A stretch of 64,000 nt of DNA, taken from the NCBI GenBank assembly GCA_024195265.1, contig JAJLRJ010000001.1, positions 56,764,202 to 56,828,201 on the forward strand, in the 5' to 3' direction. The position numbers and the translations under genes were made by a program. The notes below the pieces were generated by a model, which searched no databases, was not told the origin of the DNA, and saw only the letters and a list, made by a program, of their open reading frames with translations. Numbering within the stretch: position 1 is the stretch's first letter; the number at the start of each line of letters is the position of its first letter. Of the stretch, positions 1 to 9,531 are shown piece by piece. Origin of the DNA: Dendrophyllia cribrosa. Its lineage: Eukaryota; Cnidaria; Anthozoa; Scleractinia; Dendrophylliidae.

Positions 1-135
1 TTCCCGGGTGCATGTGGTCACGGTTTCCCACTTACTTTATGGTCATTTGTTCTCAACTCCCGATAACTCGAACTCCCGATAACTCGAACCTTTTTCGATT
101 TCCCTTGAAGGTTCGAGTTATCGGGAGTCGACTGT
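1..135. repeat. Tigger/pogo-like MITE end
   Basis: The unit ACTCCCGATAACTCGAA occurs twice directly at the left and once inverted near 110-127, and the right end reads GTCGACTG followed by TA. Ends of the form CAGTCGAC... next to a TA target are usual for pogo/Tigger transposons. No transposase is visible. The left end may lie outside the window. Confidence 0.45.
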
Positions 136-144
136 ATCTGTAAG

Positions 145-323
145 TAATTTCACAAAACCAGTGTTAATCTCTCGATCAATTCATTACCAGTATACAAATA
201 GTAAGGTTTGAAATGTTATTGTGATTTATTTGAAATCAAACATACAGAATTTTTTATTCTGATTTCGAAGTTTCTTGTTTATCGTCGTCATGGTAATATG
301 GATTTTACCAGAATATATATTTA
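145..323 (+). repeat. Dispersed repeat shared with 26.3-26.9 kb
   Basis: This block matches 26271-26560 almost base for base, apart from a TA microsatellite inserted in the second copy. Its 3' half matches the tandem units at 26421-26888. It ends directly at the acceptor of the death-domain-like exon, so it is an intronic repeat in both places. Confidence 0.6.
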
Positions 324-324
324 G

Positions 325-616
325 CCAAGAACACCGTATTTGTCCATGCCGAGCACGCTTCTGTTGACGATGCAACGTTCAATAGCCAATGGCAGAACAT
401 CCGGGATACTCTGGTGCGACTGGGAGGAGCTAAGTACAGAGCATCTATCGACCATCTTGAGACGAACTGCATGGATCCCGAGGCTGAAGAGCACTACATT
501 GAGCTTCTTATGCAGTGGAAGAAAGACTGATGAGGACTATGTAAAAGACAAACTGGAGGAAATTGGAAGTTGGATAGGAAATGTCATGAAAAAGCTCGAA
601 GAAATAACTTCTGAAG
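325..616 (+). CDS. Death-domain-like exon with a frameshift (possible first visible exon of gene A)
   Basis: After an acceptor at 323-324 the frame reads an acidic helical segment with death-fold features: NSQWQNIRDTLVRLG, then ASIDHLETNCMDPEAEEHY and LLMQWKK. The frame stops at TGA near 529, but the +1 frame continues as DEDYVKDKLEEIG up to a donor GAAG|GTCAGT at 616. One extra base near 527 explains the break, so this is either a sequence error or a decayed exon. The exon ends in phase 1 and the next supported exon (24094) starts with the matching two bases. Death domains mediate homotypic protein binding. Domain identity is by pattern only. Confidence 0.45.
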
Positions 617-764
617 GTCAGTATGCATGCCTAGAACTGCGGGATGAACGTTCTTGGAGCTCAGTTAAGAAAATTGAGTGTGAATGCAATTTAGATCCAA
701 CTTGATGACAACGTATTTGCTTGTGGACCTTGTGAGTCAATGTATAAATCACTATATTTAGAGA

Positions 765-1000
765 GGAAAGCCACATCAGCCGCAGCTGGTTTTCATGCAG
801 GTCCTCTTTCCAGATCGAATTGGAATTTAGAATGTTGGTTTTTGAGGAGAGGGGAAAACCGGAGTACCCGGAGAAAAACCTCTCGGAGCAAGGAGAGAAC
901 CAACAACAAACTCAACCCACATATGACGCCGGGGCCGGGCATCGAACCCGGGCCACATTGGTGGGAGGCGAGTGCTCTCACCACTACACCACCCCTGTAT
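765..1000 (-). repeat. tRNA-derived SINE with conserved central block
   Basis: On the minus strand the element begins with a tRNA-Gly-like head (998 to 926) with A box TGGTGTAGTGG and B box GGTTCGATGCC. A body follows with the block CCGGTTTTCCCCTCTCCTC near 840-860, a type of block conserved among invertebrate SINEs. The tRNA part runs into the SINE body without a gap, so it is not a free tRNA gene. Confidence 0.7.
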
Positions 1001-1442
1001 CGGTATATGACGTAGTAGTATTTTGTTTAATACCACATGCTTACACGAGAAAGGAGTCGTTGTTTTCTCACAACATGAAGATAAGTTAAACGTAAAAGAA
1101 AATATTTTAAGTAAATAGTTTTGCCGTATTTGACAAGTATAGTGTAGAACGTTAACGACAGGTATGTTGAGTAAAATGCGTGTTTTTGCGTTGCACGCAT
1201 CAAAAATTGCATGTGTAATCTGGCCTTTATATGGAAAATAGTCTTTCGGGTTTGTTGATTGCAAATGAAGTTGTTGCGCTAGAAGTTTACAAAAAGACAA
1301 AAATATTTTTATCTACCGTACAGGACTCAACAAGATAGATACTTGCGTCAGTTAAACAATAAGTAACTCTTTGTACAGATCGTACAGTTTATCGAAAACT
1401 GAAAGTCATTTATCTGTTTACTTGGCTATTAGAGCCACCGCC
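1001..1442. other. Stretch with no recognised feature
   Basis: AT-rich DNA without splice-flanked open frames or repeats that I can identify. The minus-strand frame through 827-1300 overlaps the SINE and has no coding character. Confidence 0.5.
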
Positions 1443-1763
1443 AGAAGACTTTTCCCTGCAGAAAAACTAAACGACATTTAGCTTAAGTGTTTTTCTGCAA
1501 ATGGAAGGACTAACTGAGTTTACGATTTTTCCCTCAAGTCAAAAATGCTCTAAAATACTTCGAATGGCAGTGGCTTGCCAGTCCCTGAACAGGCTTGTTT
1601 GAGGTCACTCATTTCAAGCAGATTTTCTGTCGCTAGAAATTTTCTTAATACGGCTTTCACAAAACGGCGCAAGTTCGCTAAAATCCACTGAAAAACACAT
1701 AAACTTATTTGATGCCATTACTACTTGCTAGCGTTTATTAATTTGAGAAGTAGTAGAAGGCAG
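1443..1763. repeat. Dispersed repeat, inverted relative to 8150-8484
   Basis: Shared landmarks in opposite order and orientation include AAGACTTTTCCCTGCAG, CTGAGT..CGATTTT, GGCTTGCCAGTCCCTG, GAGGTCACTC, GCGCAAGTTCGCTAAAATCCA and GCTAGCGTT near the far end. About 320 bp is alignable with scattered indels. No coding potential; most likely a non-autonomous transposon. Confidence 0.65.
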
Positions 1764-1836
1764 CCTATGAATAACACATTTTGATATATCACGGACAGTA
1801 AGCTTGTTCAGACAGCGACGCTGTTAGGCTCAGCCT

Positions 1837-1845
1837 GTCCATATA

Positions 1846-1905
<60 letters not shown>
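1837..1905. repeat. (TA)n microsatellite
   Basis: An almost uninterrupted run of TA dinucleotides with one GT interruption near 1850. Confidence 0.95.
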
Positions 1906-1906
<1 letters not shown>

Positions 1907-1917
1907 TGTTAACTGCT

Positions 1918-1994
1918 CCTTTGTTTTACATTGTAAAGCGCTTTTGAATATCTAATATAAAAAGCGCTATATAAATTGATTATTATTATTATTA
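1918..1994 (+). repeat. Retroposon 3' tail with (ATT)n
   Basis: TTGTAAAGCGCTTTTGAATA followed by AAAAGCGCTATATAAATTG and a short ATT repeat. This pair of GCGCT motifs before a trinucleotide tail is a common 3' end of invertebrate retroposons. The body is not recognisable upstream because of the TA run. Confidence 0.5.
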
Positions 1995-2184
1995 TATCAA
2001 TGACTGAAGGATGAAAGCTATCGGGTTTGTTAAAATACATATACTCAGAATTCAGACAACAAAATGCGAAATTATGCATTTTTTTCATTTCGATATTATT
2101 CTGCTCTATCAACAGGCAAAAGGGATGTACTTAGGGGTTGTTTTAAAAGTGTTGGTCGCGATAAAAATATATATAGCAAATTGG

Positions 2185-2186
<2 letters not shown>

Positions 2187-2218
<32 letters not shown>

Positions 2219-2224
2219 TAATAA
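2187..2224. repeat. (ATA)n microsatellite
   Basis: About twelve ATA/TAA trinucleotides with one GAT interruption. Confidence 0.9.
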
Positions 2225-2347
2225 CAAGAACTCTGCGAGTATTACAAATTTTCAAAATACTTAACTAACTTTTCAAGAGAACTAACTTCAATCAATACAC
2301 ACGCGCCACATGGATCATTCATTCCTGTACGATCTCTACTATGTGAA

Positions 2348-3164
2348 TCAAACTTTTTGAATACACCATCTAAAAATAGCGACTGTATAAATAATTATTG
2401 TCAAAATAAACGACTTATAATTGTCACGTAACAACGATTCAAAAGCCTCAAGCAAAGGTAAACAACAACTCTCTTCTATTATACTGTCATTTAAATAATG
2501 TACATTTCCATAATAATTTTCACTATACTCTAAATTGAAAGTTAACTCTCCCATACAAACAACATCAGGAACTTCAGTTAACATAAGGCATTCTCTTTGT
2601 GTTAAATTAGAAAGATAAGTATACTACTCATTTTAATACCAAAATTCATAATTTCAACAAGATCTGACGCACATGCTATCATGTGACTAAAATTATACAG
2701 TATAGCTGTTAAACTCATCGCTACACACTGATTACCCGCATTAGAACCAAAAACACTATTTCCTTGGCTACAAGGAACACAAATAGTTTTAGACGAATCT
2801 ACACCAAATGGACTAGGATTAGTCTCAATATCTCCCGAAAGATCAAAAGCTTCAAATTTTATTCTATGATTTACAATCTCATATATCATTTTTCCCATAT
2901 ACATGCAGTTATTTCTTCATATTGACCTTTAAGTCTCCCTGACAAGAACAATTCTTTACAAATATCAACACTCCTCATAATTTCGTTATAAGCAGAACTC
3001 TTAGAAATAAATTTTAAAATATAATTCCGAACTTTGTCTTTACATTTCCTTTTCTTATAAAACTTTTTAATCACCTTCCAATTTAATCTACTTGGCTCTC
3101 GACACCTACTTCGCCGTTTTCTGATCCTCAATCCAATAATACTAAACTGAAGAAACTCAGACAA
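2348..3164 (-). pseudogene. Degenerate transposon protein with a cysteine-protease-like segment and 2A-like motif
   Basis: Three minus-strand frames follow each other (3164-2886, 2904-2602, 2584-2348) and read as one protein broken by frameshifts. The first part is basic (RKRRSRC, KKFYKKRKCKDK). The second carries GDIETNPSP, a variant of the 2A ribosome-skipping motif DxExNPGP, and then GNQCVAMSLTAILYNF, which resembles the catalytic-cysteine region of OTU/herpes-tegument-type peptidases found in some cnidarian mobile elements. The third (LEYSENYYGNVH, LPLLEAFESLL) resembles the continuation of the same family. No helicase or other enzyme part is seen downstream. Family assignment is from memory of the motif layout and is tentative. 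Confidence 0.4.
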
Positions 3165-4605
3165 TCTCTGAGAGGTTCAGAAGTTTTCTTCATTTTTATT
3201 ACAATCAACAAACAAAACACGTCTATATTAATAATATTGTTCTTTCAAACATTTATTCAATCATTCAAATAAATATTACTCCATTATTATTAATAACCAT
3301 AGATTCACGTAAATTCCTTAACGCCGTTACATTTTCATATGAAGAAGATTCCTCCCGTAATACAACTGCAACCTGAAAAACAAAACAAAATATATCACAT
3401 TAACAACACTATAAACTCATACCACTAACATAAATATACAGTAAACTAAATAACCTAATCCGTTCAATTTCATAACATTCACAAGGTTAAAACGTGCATA
3501 TATCAAGAATGTTCCTCCTTCAAACTCTTATTTTCAGACGCCTATATTTCACTAAGTCAATCCTTTTAATAACAAAGATTTCTTTCCATTTCACAATTAA
3601 ACAATCCTATAAATAAAACACATATTCGAAACAAACAGCCAAAAATACCCTTTCACTTATTCCTCCTCTTTCTTTCAATTAATTACCATTTCCACAAAGC
3701 ATATTCAAAACTATACGACATCACAAAAATCTTACACCTTCAAAATTAATCTCAAATCTTTCAACTAAAAAAAAATCTATACAACTGCAATCATACTATG
3801 ATATTTTAAAGCATGATACATAAATTATTCTTTAAAATACTCCTTAAACTACTCAACCATTATTTTTCTTAGCATAAGTGGACTAATTAACCAATATAAA
3901 TCACAAACCACATTATTTAACAAGTCACTACAACAATAACGTTACTTTTAACACTACATATTCAGTAAAACAATACAAATTTGGTGTCTCTGTCTGTCAC
4001 GTTCAATTCTCGCCGAGAGTGCAACCTGAAAAATGTCTTGTTGCGTTTCACAAATCGGATCAAATCAGTCTCGCTCAATCACGCTAAATGCTAGCCAGAT
4101 TATCGCCGAGACAAGACCGAGAAGAATGGCTCTTTTTTGGCGTAAAGCAAGACAAATTTGGTGTCTCGCTTTGTCTCGTTCAATGCAGTCGCTGTAAAAA
4201 TCACTTTATGGCCAGAATCAGGCCGGATTCTCGTTATGTCAGGCTATAATTTTTCATACGGGTTTCACCCTTTTTAATCTATTAATACCAGCTACTAGAA
4301 ATATGTGTCTTTTAAAACCTCTTTAAACGCTCACAAGACGATTCACCTTCATCCTTTCCTCCCACACCCCTATAAACAAATACCTTTTACACAAACAACC
4401 TTTTAATCAATGTATAGCCTAAGCACATCCCATTTACTTCTCCTACACCATCTATTAATTTACCTACTCTCAAATCTCCAAAATCCGGGGGGATTCCCAT
4501 ATAAAATTTAGAATTAGTAGCTCTTAGGGATAAAACTTCTTTTCAGCCATGCCTATCTAACGAGATTCTGAAACAGCATCCCCGTCATTTTTATATGGGA
4601 GTTTC
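3165..4605. other. AT-rich stretch without genes
   Basis: Low-complexity AT-rich DNA. A near-duplicate motif ACAAATTTGGTGTCTC occurs at about 3976 and 4150, each followed by a TGTC(A/T)CGTTCAAT-like string, suggesting an old partial tandem duplication of roughly 175 bp. No open frame with splice signals is visible. Confidence 0.5.
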
Positions 4606-4620
4606 CCCCCCCCCCCCCCC
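4604..4620. repeat. Poly-C tract
   Basis: A run of about 17 cytosines, a likely site of length error in sequencing. Confidence 0.9.
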
Positions 4621-4943
4621 GAGCGTCAATCAGAGAAATGCATCATTTTGCCCACAATAGAACATTAAAAGGCTGAAGTTTTGTTTGCGTAATCATGTAA
4701 CATTTTCAACTTTATTTTCTGAATACTGAATACACAGCTCTTACAAGGTCTTCTCTGATTGGCTGAGAAAACAATAGAACAAACAACACAACAATGGACC
4801 CTAGCCCTGAAAACAATAGAGCTGCGTGATACCCAGGTCCAATCAAATTAGAGGTCCTGAAGAGGTGCGTGGCGACTGAAAGTGTTCAGTTTCATTTGAT
4901 AAAAACTGAGCAAGAATGATAAACGGTACGGAAACGACTATAT

Positions 4944-5000
4944 TTGTAAAATATCCAATATTTCGAAAGGCACAGCCTTTCTTCTTCAGGGTCTTACAGA
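4944..5000 (-). ncRNA. Hammerhead-like ribozyme motif (PLE family 2)
   Basis: Minus strand, 5' to 3': TGTAA..ACC (stem I), CTGAAGA core plus one A, stem II GAAAGGC/GCCTTTC with a TGT loop (seven perfect pairs), GAA, palindrome ATAT (stem III), cleavage base T, then GG...TTTACA closing stem I. Conserved core bases C-U-G-A-N-G-A and GAA-A are present; the extra A after the core is the one departure. Compact hammerheads with two-pair stem III are known in Penelope-like elements. Activity is inferred. Confidence 0.55.
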
Positions 5001-5268
5001 TAATGACGTATAAGGCAAAAAACGTTACAATTTGAAATTTGAAATGGGGCGGGGGATTAAATATGACACTACATATATAACAACTTAAAAAACTCATTAA
5101 TAATTCATGACCATTTTGTCCAATCCGATGCTCCTCTCTAGTCACGAGGAAAGCACTCTTTACCACATAAAATACGCTTGAAACTAAAAAGCCCGGGGAG
5201 GGTTTTGAATGTGGCCCAGAGGAATAATGGGGTATAATAGAAAAACAATGGCATACAAATGAACGTGA

Positions 5269-5346
5269 AGCATTATATAATGACACACGTTGCATTATCT
5301 ATCAATATTCATATATAATGCCACATGTGATATTATATAATGCTTC
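5269..5346. repeat. Short palindromic repeat
   Basis: GAAGCATTATATAATGACAC on the left and a near-complement ending ATATTATATAATGCTTC on the right, forming an imperfect foldback of about 78 bp. Confidence 0.5.
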
Positions 5347-5416
5347 AAGTTTATATACAGTAGCAATTAAATACTGAGAACAACCATTAATTTCACGCAA
5401 CACATTTATTTTGTGC

Positions 5417-5653
5417 TAACTTTCCAAAAGTTCAGGGATTCTGCATTCATATTGGCAATATTCGTTTCTAATGACTGTACTTTTTCCACGTCCACCTCAA
5501 AAGATCTTTGTTAACTCGACTTATTTGCCATTCAGAAAATACTTTAAACGACCACTTTGTAGACGAACGTGTGGCCTTTGGAATACACTCTTCCAATGCG
5601 TTTTTCTCTTCTTCTTTAGACTTTGGTGGCCTAAACGCCCGCTTCGGAGGCAT
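5417..5653 (-). pseudogene. N-terminal fragment of a KIAA1958/DUF3504-like (Crypton-related) protein
   Basis: The frame starts at ATG 5651-5653 and reads MPPKRAFRPPK, then ECIPKATRSSTKWSFKVF and SEWQISR. After a frameshift near 5500 it continues as LETNIANMNAESLNFW. The N-terminal layout (I/VPKxTRxxTxWxxxxFxxW followed by MxxxxLNFW) is that of tyrosine-recombinase-derived proteins related to Cryptons (KIAA1958, QRICH1, ZMYM group). The recombinase domain is missing and the frame ends shortly after. It sits inside the 3' region of a Penelope-like element, so it is probably transposon debris. Confidence 0.4.
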
Positions 5654-5903
5654 GTTTTTACTAATGCAAGCGAAGTATCAAAAGACCGCATTCGAATAAA
5701 ATACTGACATAGTTCTGCATATTTAAATTTCTAATTTTATTTCTCCTTCATTATTGTTGTTCAATTCCCAAATGCAAACAACCTTCTTTTGTTTTCTCAT
5801 ATCACTCCACATAGTTTCATCGATATTGGACAAAATGGTCATGAATTATTAACGATTTTTTTTAAGTCATTCAATAAACTCATTCAATAAACGTGTTTTA
5901 AGT

Positions 5904-6007
5904 CATTTAATAAACTCGCAGCACGTGTTTTATCAGGTATAAAATCCCTTGGGCTTCGCCCTCGGGATTTTATACCTGATAAAACATTGCTGCTCGTTTA
6001 TTAAATG
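5904..6007. repeat. Foldback hairpin repeat
   Basis: Arms of about 45 bp: CATTTAATAAAC..GCAGCA and GTTTTATCAGGTATAAAATC pair with their complements on the right. The loop is TTGGGCTTCGCCCTC. No coding content. Confidence 0.8.
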
Positions 6008-6131
6008 GTACATAAACTATAGTGACAAAGTAAATGTAAATAACCGTATATAATAACGAAGCAATAGAAATAAGAAAAACATGCAACATGACACCACAGT
6101 AAATATAAGTAATGGAAACTTAGAAGAGATG

Positions 6132-6326
6132 TCATGTTTCATCTCTTCTATTTAAACCTAAAGGTTCTAGTTTCTGACCTCTTTCAATAAGATATGCTTC
6201 TCTTGCTTTACGTACACCGTCACGATTAGTTTTAACGAGTTCAAGAGGAATTAGTTGCATATCAGAAGCGGTATGGTCGTTAGAAAGAAAATGTTCTGAG
6301 ATTGCAGTTTCATTTGCCGGTTTTCG
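6132..6326 (-). pseudogene. C-terminal GIY-YIG remnant of a Penelope-like element
   Basis: On the minus strand the frame reads ETAISEHFLSNDHTASDMQL, then KTNRDGVRKAREAYL and LEPLGLNRRDET before a TGA at 6134-6132. The string RxxxRKAREAYLI...LEPLGxNRxDE is the usual C-terminus of GIY-YIG endonuclease domains in Penelope-like proteins. Upstream the frame is closed (stop near 6331), so only the last ~60 residues survive. The homologous tail in the 7.4-kb copy differs at several positions, so it is an older copy. Confidence 0.6.
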
Positions 6327-6740
6327 TTATGTTTGTGAACTGTATATCAATTTTGATTTTTGTAGCCAGGTTGGTGTTGATTGTAGAAGTTTAAAACAGA
6401 AACTATTTGGTTGGATTACGATAAAGATCGACTTGCAGCTAGGAAACTGAGTTAAGCTATAAAGCCGTTACGTCTTGGACTAGCTAAGAAGAACATCAAC
6501 AGTTATACTCAACTTCTCTTTGGTGTAAACTTGAAATACATTTGAATCCGTGATCGGTTCACTTAAGTTATAAAAAATAACGTCATTGAAACATTAGTTT
6601 ATTTTCTTCAATTCAATAGTATTATTCCTGAGAATCGTCCGCAATTTTCCTAAAAAAAAGTAAAGAATGTTTGCAGGCATTCTTTCATTAAGCTTAAGCT
6701 TATTTATTAAGCTTATACTAGAAGCTTATTTGCGTCTACA

Positions 6741-6926
6741 CTGCAAAACAGTCGTTTTTTTTTTTCGCTGGTTCGCTCGCAAGGGCGCGAAGCGCCGAAA
6801 GCATCTGAAGCGTGGATACCCTCCCCAGTCCCACTCTCCATATTCACACTCGCTCCAAACCTTTCGTTCAAAGACAGCGCGCATTCGTATGACCAACGCA
6901 AAAAATACGACTGTTTTGCAATTTTG
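6741..6926. repeat. MITE with TGCAAAACAGTCGT inverted ends
   Basis: The left end TGCAAAACAGTCGTTTTTTT and right end AAAAATACGACTGTTTTGCA are inverted copies. The GC-rich interior has long open frames on both strands (about 60-85 codons), which I judge to be by-products of base composition. A lone half end, CTGTTTTGCAG, also occurs at 7741. Confidence 0.6.
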
Positions 6927-7045
6927 AAGGCAAGGACCAACGTAACAAAACAGAAGCACCGGATCCAAATTGAGGATCTAATCAGCTATAAATAATAGTA
7001 ATAAACGAAAAAAAGCAAGGCTGATTCGACAGTGAAGGAATATAA

Positions 7046-7099
7046 TGTAATTTATCCAATATTTCAAAAGGCACGGCCTTTCTTCTTCAGGGTATTACA
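7046..7099 (-). ncRNA. Hammerhead-like ribozyme motif (PLE family 2, left arm)
   Basis: Same layout as the 7640 copy on the opposite strand: TGTAAT/ATTACA stem I, CTGAAGA core plus A, stem II with loop CGT, GAA-ATAT-T. Stem II closes with a G.T pair instead of G-C. Confidence 0.55.
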
Positions 7100-7346
7100 A
7101 ATAATGACTATGGGTAAACTAGGACGTTACAATTGAAATTTGAGTATAGCGTGCAATATGATGCTATGATAACATATAATACAATGTAAAAGTAACCGTT
7201 GAAGATATAAAGCTTAAAAAACCGTTACAAAAGAGATTTGAAATGAAAAAAGAAGAACATGCAACATATAAATAGAAGTAGATATAAACGGAAATAAAGG
7301 TATTACATTTCATCTTTTTTATTAATTCCTAGAGGTAACGTGACGT

Positions 7347-7436
7347 GACGCTGTACGCAAAGCAAGAGAAGCATATCTCATCGATAGAGGTAACACTCTT
7401 GAACCTCTAGGAATTAATAAAAAAGATGAAATGTAA
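7347..7436 (+). pseudogene. C-terminal tail of Penelope-like GIY-YIG protein
   Basis: Thirty codons reading DAVRKAREAYLIDRG, then NTLEPLGINKKDEM and stop TAA at 7434-7436. This matches the GIY-YIG tail at 6132-6326 (RDGVRKAREAYLIERG...LEPLGLNRRDE). It is truncated at the inversion junction. Confidence 0.65.
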
Positions 7437-7639
7437 TACCTTTATTTCCGTTTATATCTACTTCTATTTATATGTTGCATGTTCTTCTTTTTTCATTTCA
7501 AATCTCTTTTGTAACGGTTTTTTAAGCTTTATATCTTCAACGGTTATTTTTCCATTGTATTATATGTTATCATAGCATCATATTGCACGCTATACTCAAA
7601 TTTAAATTGTAACGTCCTAGTTTACCCATAGTCATTATT

Positions 7640-7693
7640 TGTAATACCCTGAAGAAGAAAGGCCGTGCCTTTTGAAATATTGGATAAATTACA
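7640..7693 (+). ncRNA. Hammerhead-like ribozyme motif (PLE family 2, right arm)
   Basis: TGTAAT (stem I outer) A CC, core CTGAAGA plus A, stem II GAAAGGC-CGT-GCCTTTT, GAA, ATAT, T, GG, ATAA, ATTACA. Six base pairs of outer stem I are perfect and the internal loop A/ATAA is asymmetric, as in natural type I hammerheads. Confidence 0.6.
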
Positions 7694-7928
7694 TTATATT
7701 CCTTCACTGTCGAATCAGCCTTGCTTTTTTTCGTTTATTACTGTTTTGCAGTCTAATTTTCTTCAATAGTAAACTTACTGTCAGTGATATATCAAAATTT
7801 ATTATTCGACTGTGACGTCATTTTACCTTATAAGGAAAAGAGAACACGCAAAATATCCGAGCGTGGTAGATTGTCGTATTACACCCCAGTATCCCTGTAT
7901 AAAAGGAATTTCAGTCAAATAATAAATC

Positions 7929-8125
7929 CCTTATTCGATGGTTTAACACATAATACGTGCGGACATTTTACTTATTGCTCGCATTTTTTCCCGCGCCTGC
8001 GGGGCTTGAAAAAATACTACACAACTCTTAAAATGTCCGCGCGTATCACAGGCAGCCTAAGCACATACAAAACTTGGGCTGCCTGTGCGCGCATTACAGT
8101 ATCTGTGAAATCATCGAATAAGGTG
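7929..8125. repeat. Compound foldback repeat
   Basis: Outer CTTATTCGATG / CATCGAATAAG, middle TGCGGACATTTTA / TAAAATGTCCGCGC and inner CAGGCAGCC / GGGCTGCCTG pair as nested or neighbouring hairpins. No coding content. Confidence 0.5.
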
Positions 8126-8149
8126 TATGTATTATTCATAAGCTATGTC

Positions 8150-8484
8150 TTCTACTTCTCAAATTAATGAACGCTAGCAAGCTGTAAGGGTATAAAATAA
8201 GCTTATGAGTGTGTTTGATTGGATTTTAGCGAACTTGCGCCGGTTTGTCGGTGGAAATTACGTTGAGAAAATTTCTTATAATAGAAAATCTGCTTGAAAA
8301 GAGTGACCTCAAACCAGCTAGGGACTGGCAAGCCACTTCCGGTCTACCATTAAAAGTATTTTAGAGCCGTTTTTGGCTTGAAAAAAAAAATAAAATCGAA
8401 ACTGAGTCAGTTATCAGTGTTTTCATTTGTGGAAAATTAACAATTTAGCTAAATGTCGTTAAGTTTTCTGTCGGGAAAGTCTTC
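8150..8484. repeat. Dispersed repeat, inverted copy of 1443-1763
   Basis: Carries the same ordered landmarks as the copy at 1.4 kb in reverse complement, ending TCGGGAAAGTCTT. Divergence is substantial, so this is an old family. Confidence 0.65.
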
Positions 8485-9531
8485 AAGCGGATGTCTCTTT
8501 GCCAAGATAAAAAAATTTGTCGGCGTTTTGTAAACATTTAGCGGCAAAGCCTGACTCGTCCCCAGTCGTCTTTCTGGGCAAGACGCGGGAGACGCGCGTG
8601 GGGGATAGACACGGAACGAGAGAAGCGCGATCGAAGAGGGTGATGGGAAGGAGGAAAAGGAAAGGGAAAGACGTCTCCCCTCTTTCCTCCTTCCCATCAC
8701 ACCTCGCGCTCCTCTCGTTAATTGAGAGACGAATGGGGACGAGTCAGCGGCAAAACTACATTTGCAATCAACAAGCAGCCGAAAGACATCTGTTTTCCAT
8801 TCTGTTTTTTTTTTTGCGTCGCGCTCTCTCATTACGTCAAGGGTGGCGCAATTTGTGCTAAAAATAGCCTAATACGTCCTTCACATGGGTTTGCGTGGGC
8901 TCCACGCTTGCGATTTCCGTACCCGATTATGGCTCCTGATCCGCGGCTAATATACTGGCTCCATACAACGATGACCTTAGGGTGAATTACTTTTAAGCAC
9001 ACCTTAAAGTATCTAATGTTGGTTCCGCACGCCTGGCGATGTGTATTTAGGCAAGATAAACTGGACTCATAATGCCTTGCAGTCTTGTAATGTATCAAAA
9101 TACACAATTCTTCAGACAACGTTTACTGAAATAGCTGTAACCAAGCTGTCGTTGGATAGGTTAGCTTATTTTCCCGTGCTTTCGTCAAGTTAGATCGTTA
9201 AGTCCATTTGACCACCATCGTGAAAGTCACGGCGTACTAAAACTTGCCCTCAGAGTCGTCTTGTGCGAGTGACAAACTCAATCCATTGGCTGTTGCTATA
9301 TAAATAATCTGAATGCAATGGGGCACACGGCACATATCCGCGGTATGACTGCGGTATGGCCAATGCATTACGCATACACACATCCATATCACCCCCGACA
9401 GTGGCAGCTATAAACAGCTGTTTCGTCCTTGTTAGGACCTATCAGAATGGCATAGCCGTTGGACCCCTACACGTCCCGAAAGTCGTTTTTAGGTGCCCTA
9501 TAACTATTTGATAGCTATTGCTATACTGGAG
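8485..9531. other. Stretch with no recognised gene
   Basis: GC-richer block at 8560-8760 with an imperfect hairpin (GGGTGATGGGAAGGAGG / CCTCCTTCCCATCACA) that creates open frames on both strands. I see no splice pattern or known domain in these frames. The rest is unremarkable. Confidence 0.4.

Larger units (their letters stand above)
4915..6326 (-). mobile_element. Degenerate Penelope-like element, family 2 (3' part)
   Basis: On the minus strand a GIY-YIG C-terminal remnant (6326-6132) is followed by a long 3' region. This ends around 4944-4915 in the same terminal motif as the inverted pair at 6998-7742 (ATATTTCGAAAGGC... / CTTCTTCAGGGT). The 3' region has been interrupted by a foldback at 5904-6007 and by an unrelated coding fragment at 5417-5653. 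The reverse transcriptase part is absent. Confidence 0.55.
6998..7742. mobile_element. Head-to-head pair of 5'-truncated Penelope-like elements, family 2
   Basis: Arms 6998-7337 (minus) and 7402-7742 (plus) are inverted copies of about 340 bp with about 64 bp between them. Each arm holds the end of the coding frame, the 3' untranslated region and a terminal ribozyme-like motif. The right copy keeps 30 codons of GIY-YIG tail, the left only about 10. The arms differ at a few positions, e.g. ACAATTGAAATTTGAG against CTCAAATTTAAATTGT. This is the second inverted Penelope insertion in the window. Confidence 0.7.

Noticed and set aside
926..998. Free tRNA-Gly gene on the minus strand
   Set aside because: The sequence runs without a break into a SINE body, and the tRNA part is imperfect.
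6667..6968. Three overlapping proteins in the GC-rich block
   Set aside because: The block is the interior of a TIR element; frames on both strands follow composition, with no domain and no splice signals.
8449..9119. Several 85-127-codon frames on both strands
   Set aside because: A GC-rich imperfect hairpin keeps both strands open; no homology or splice support.
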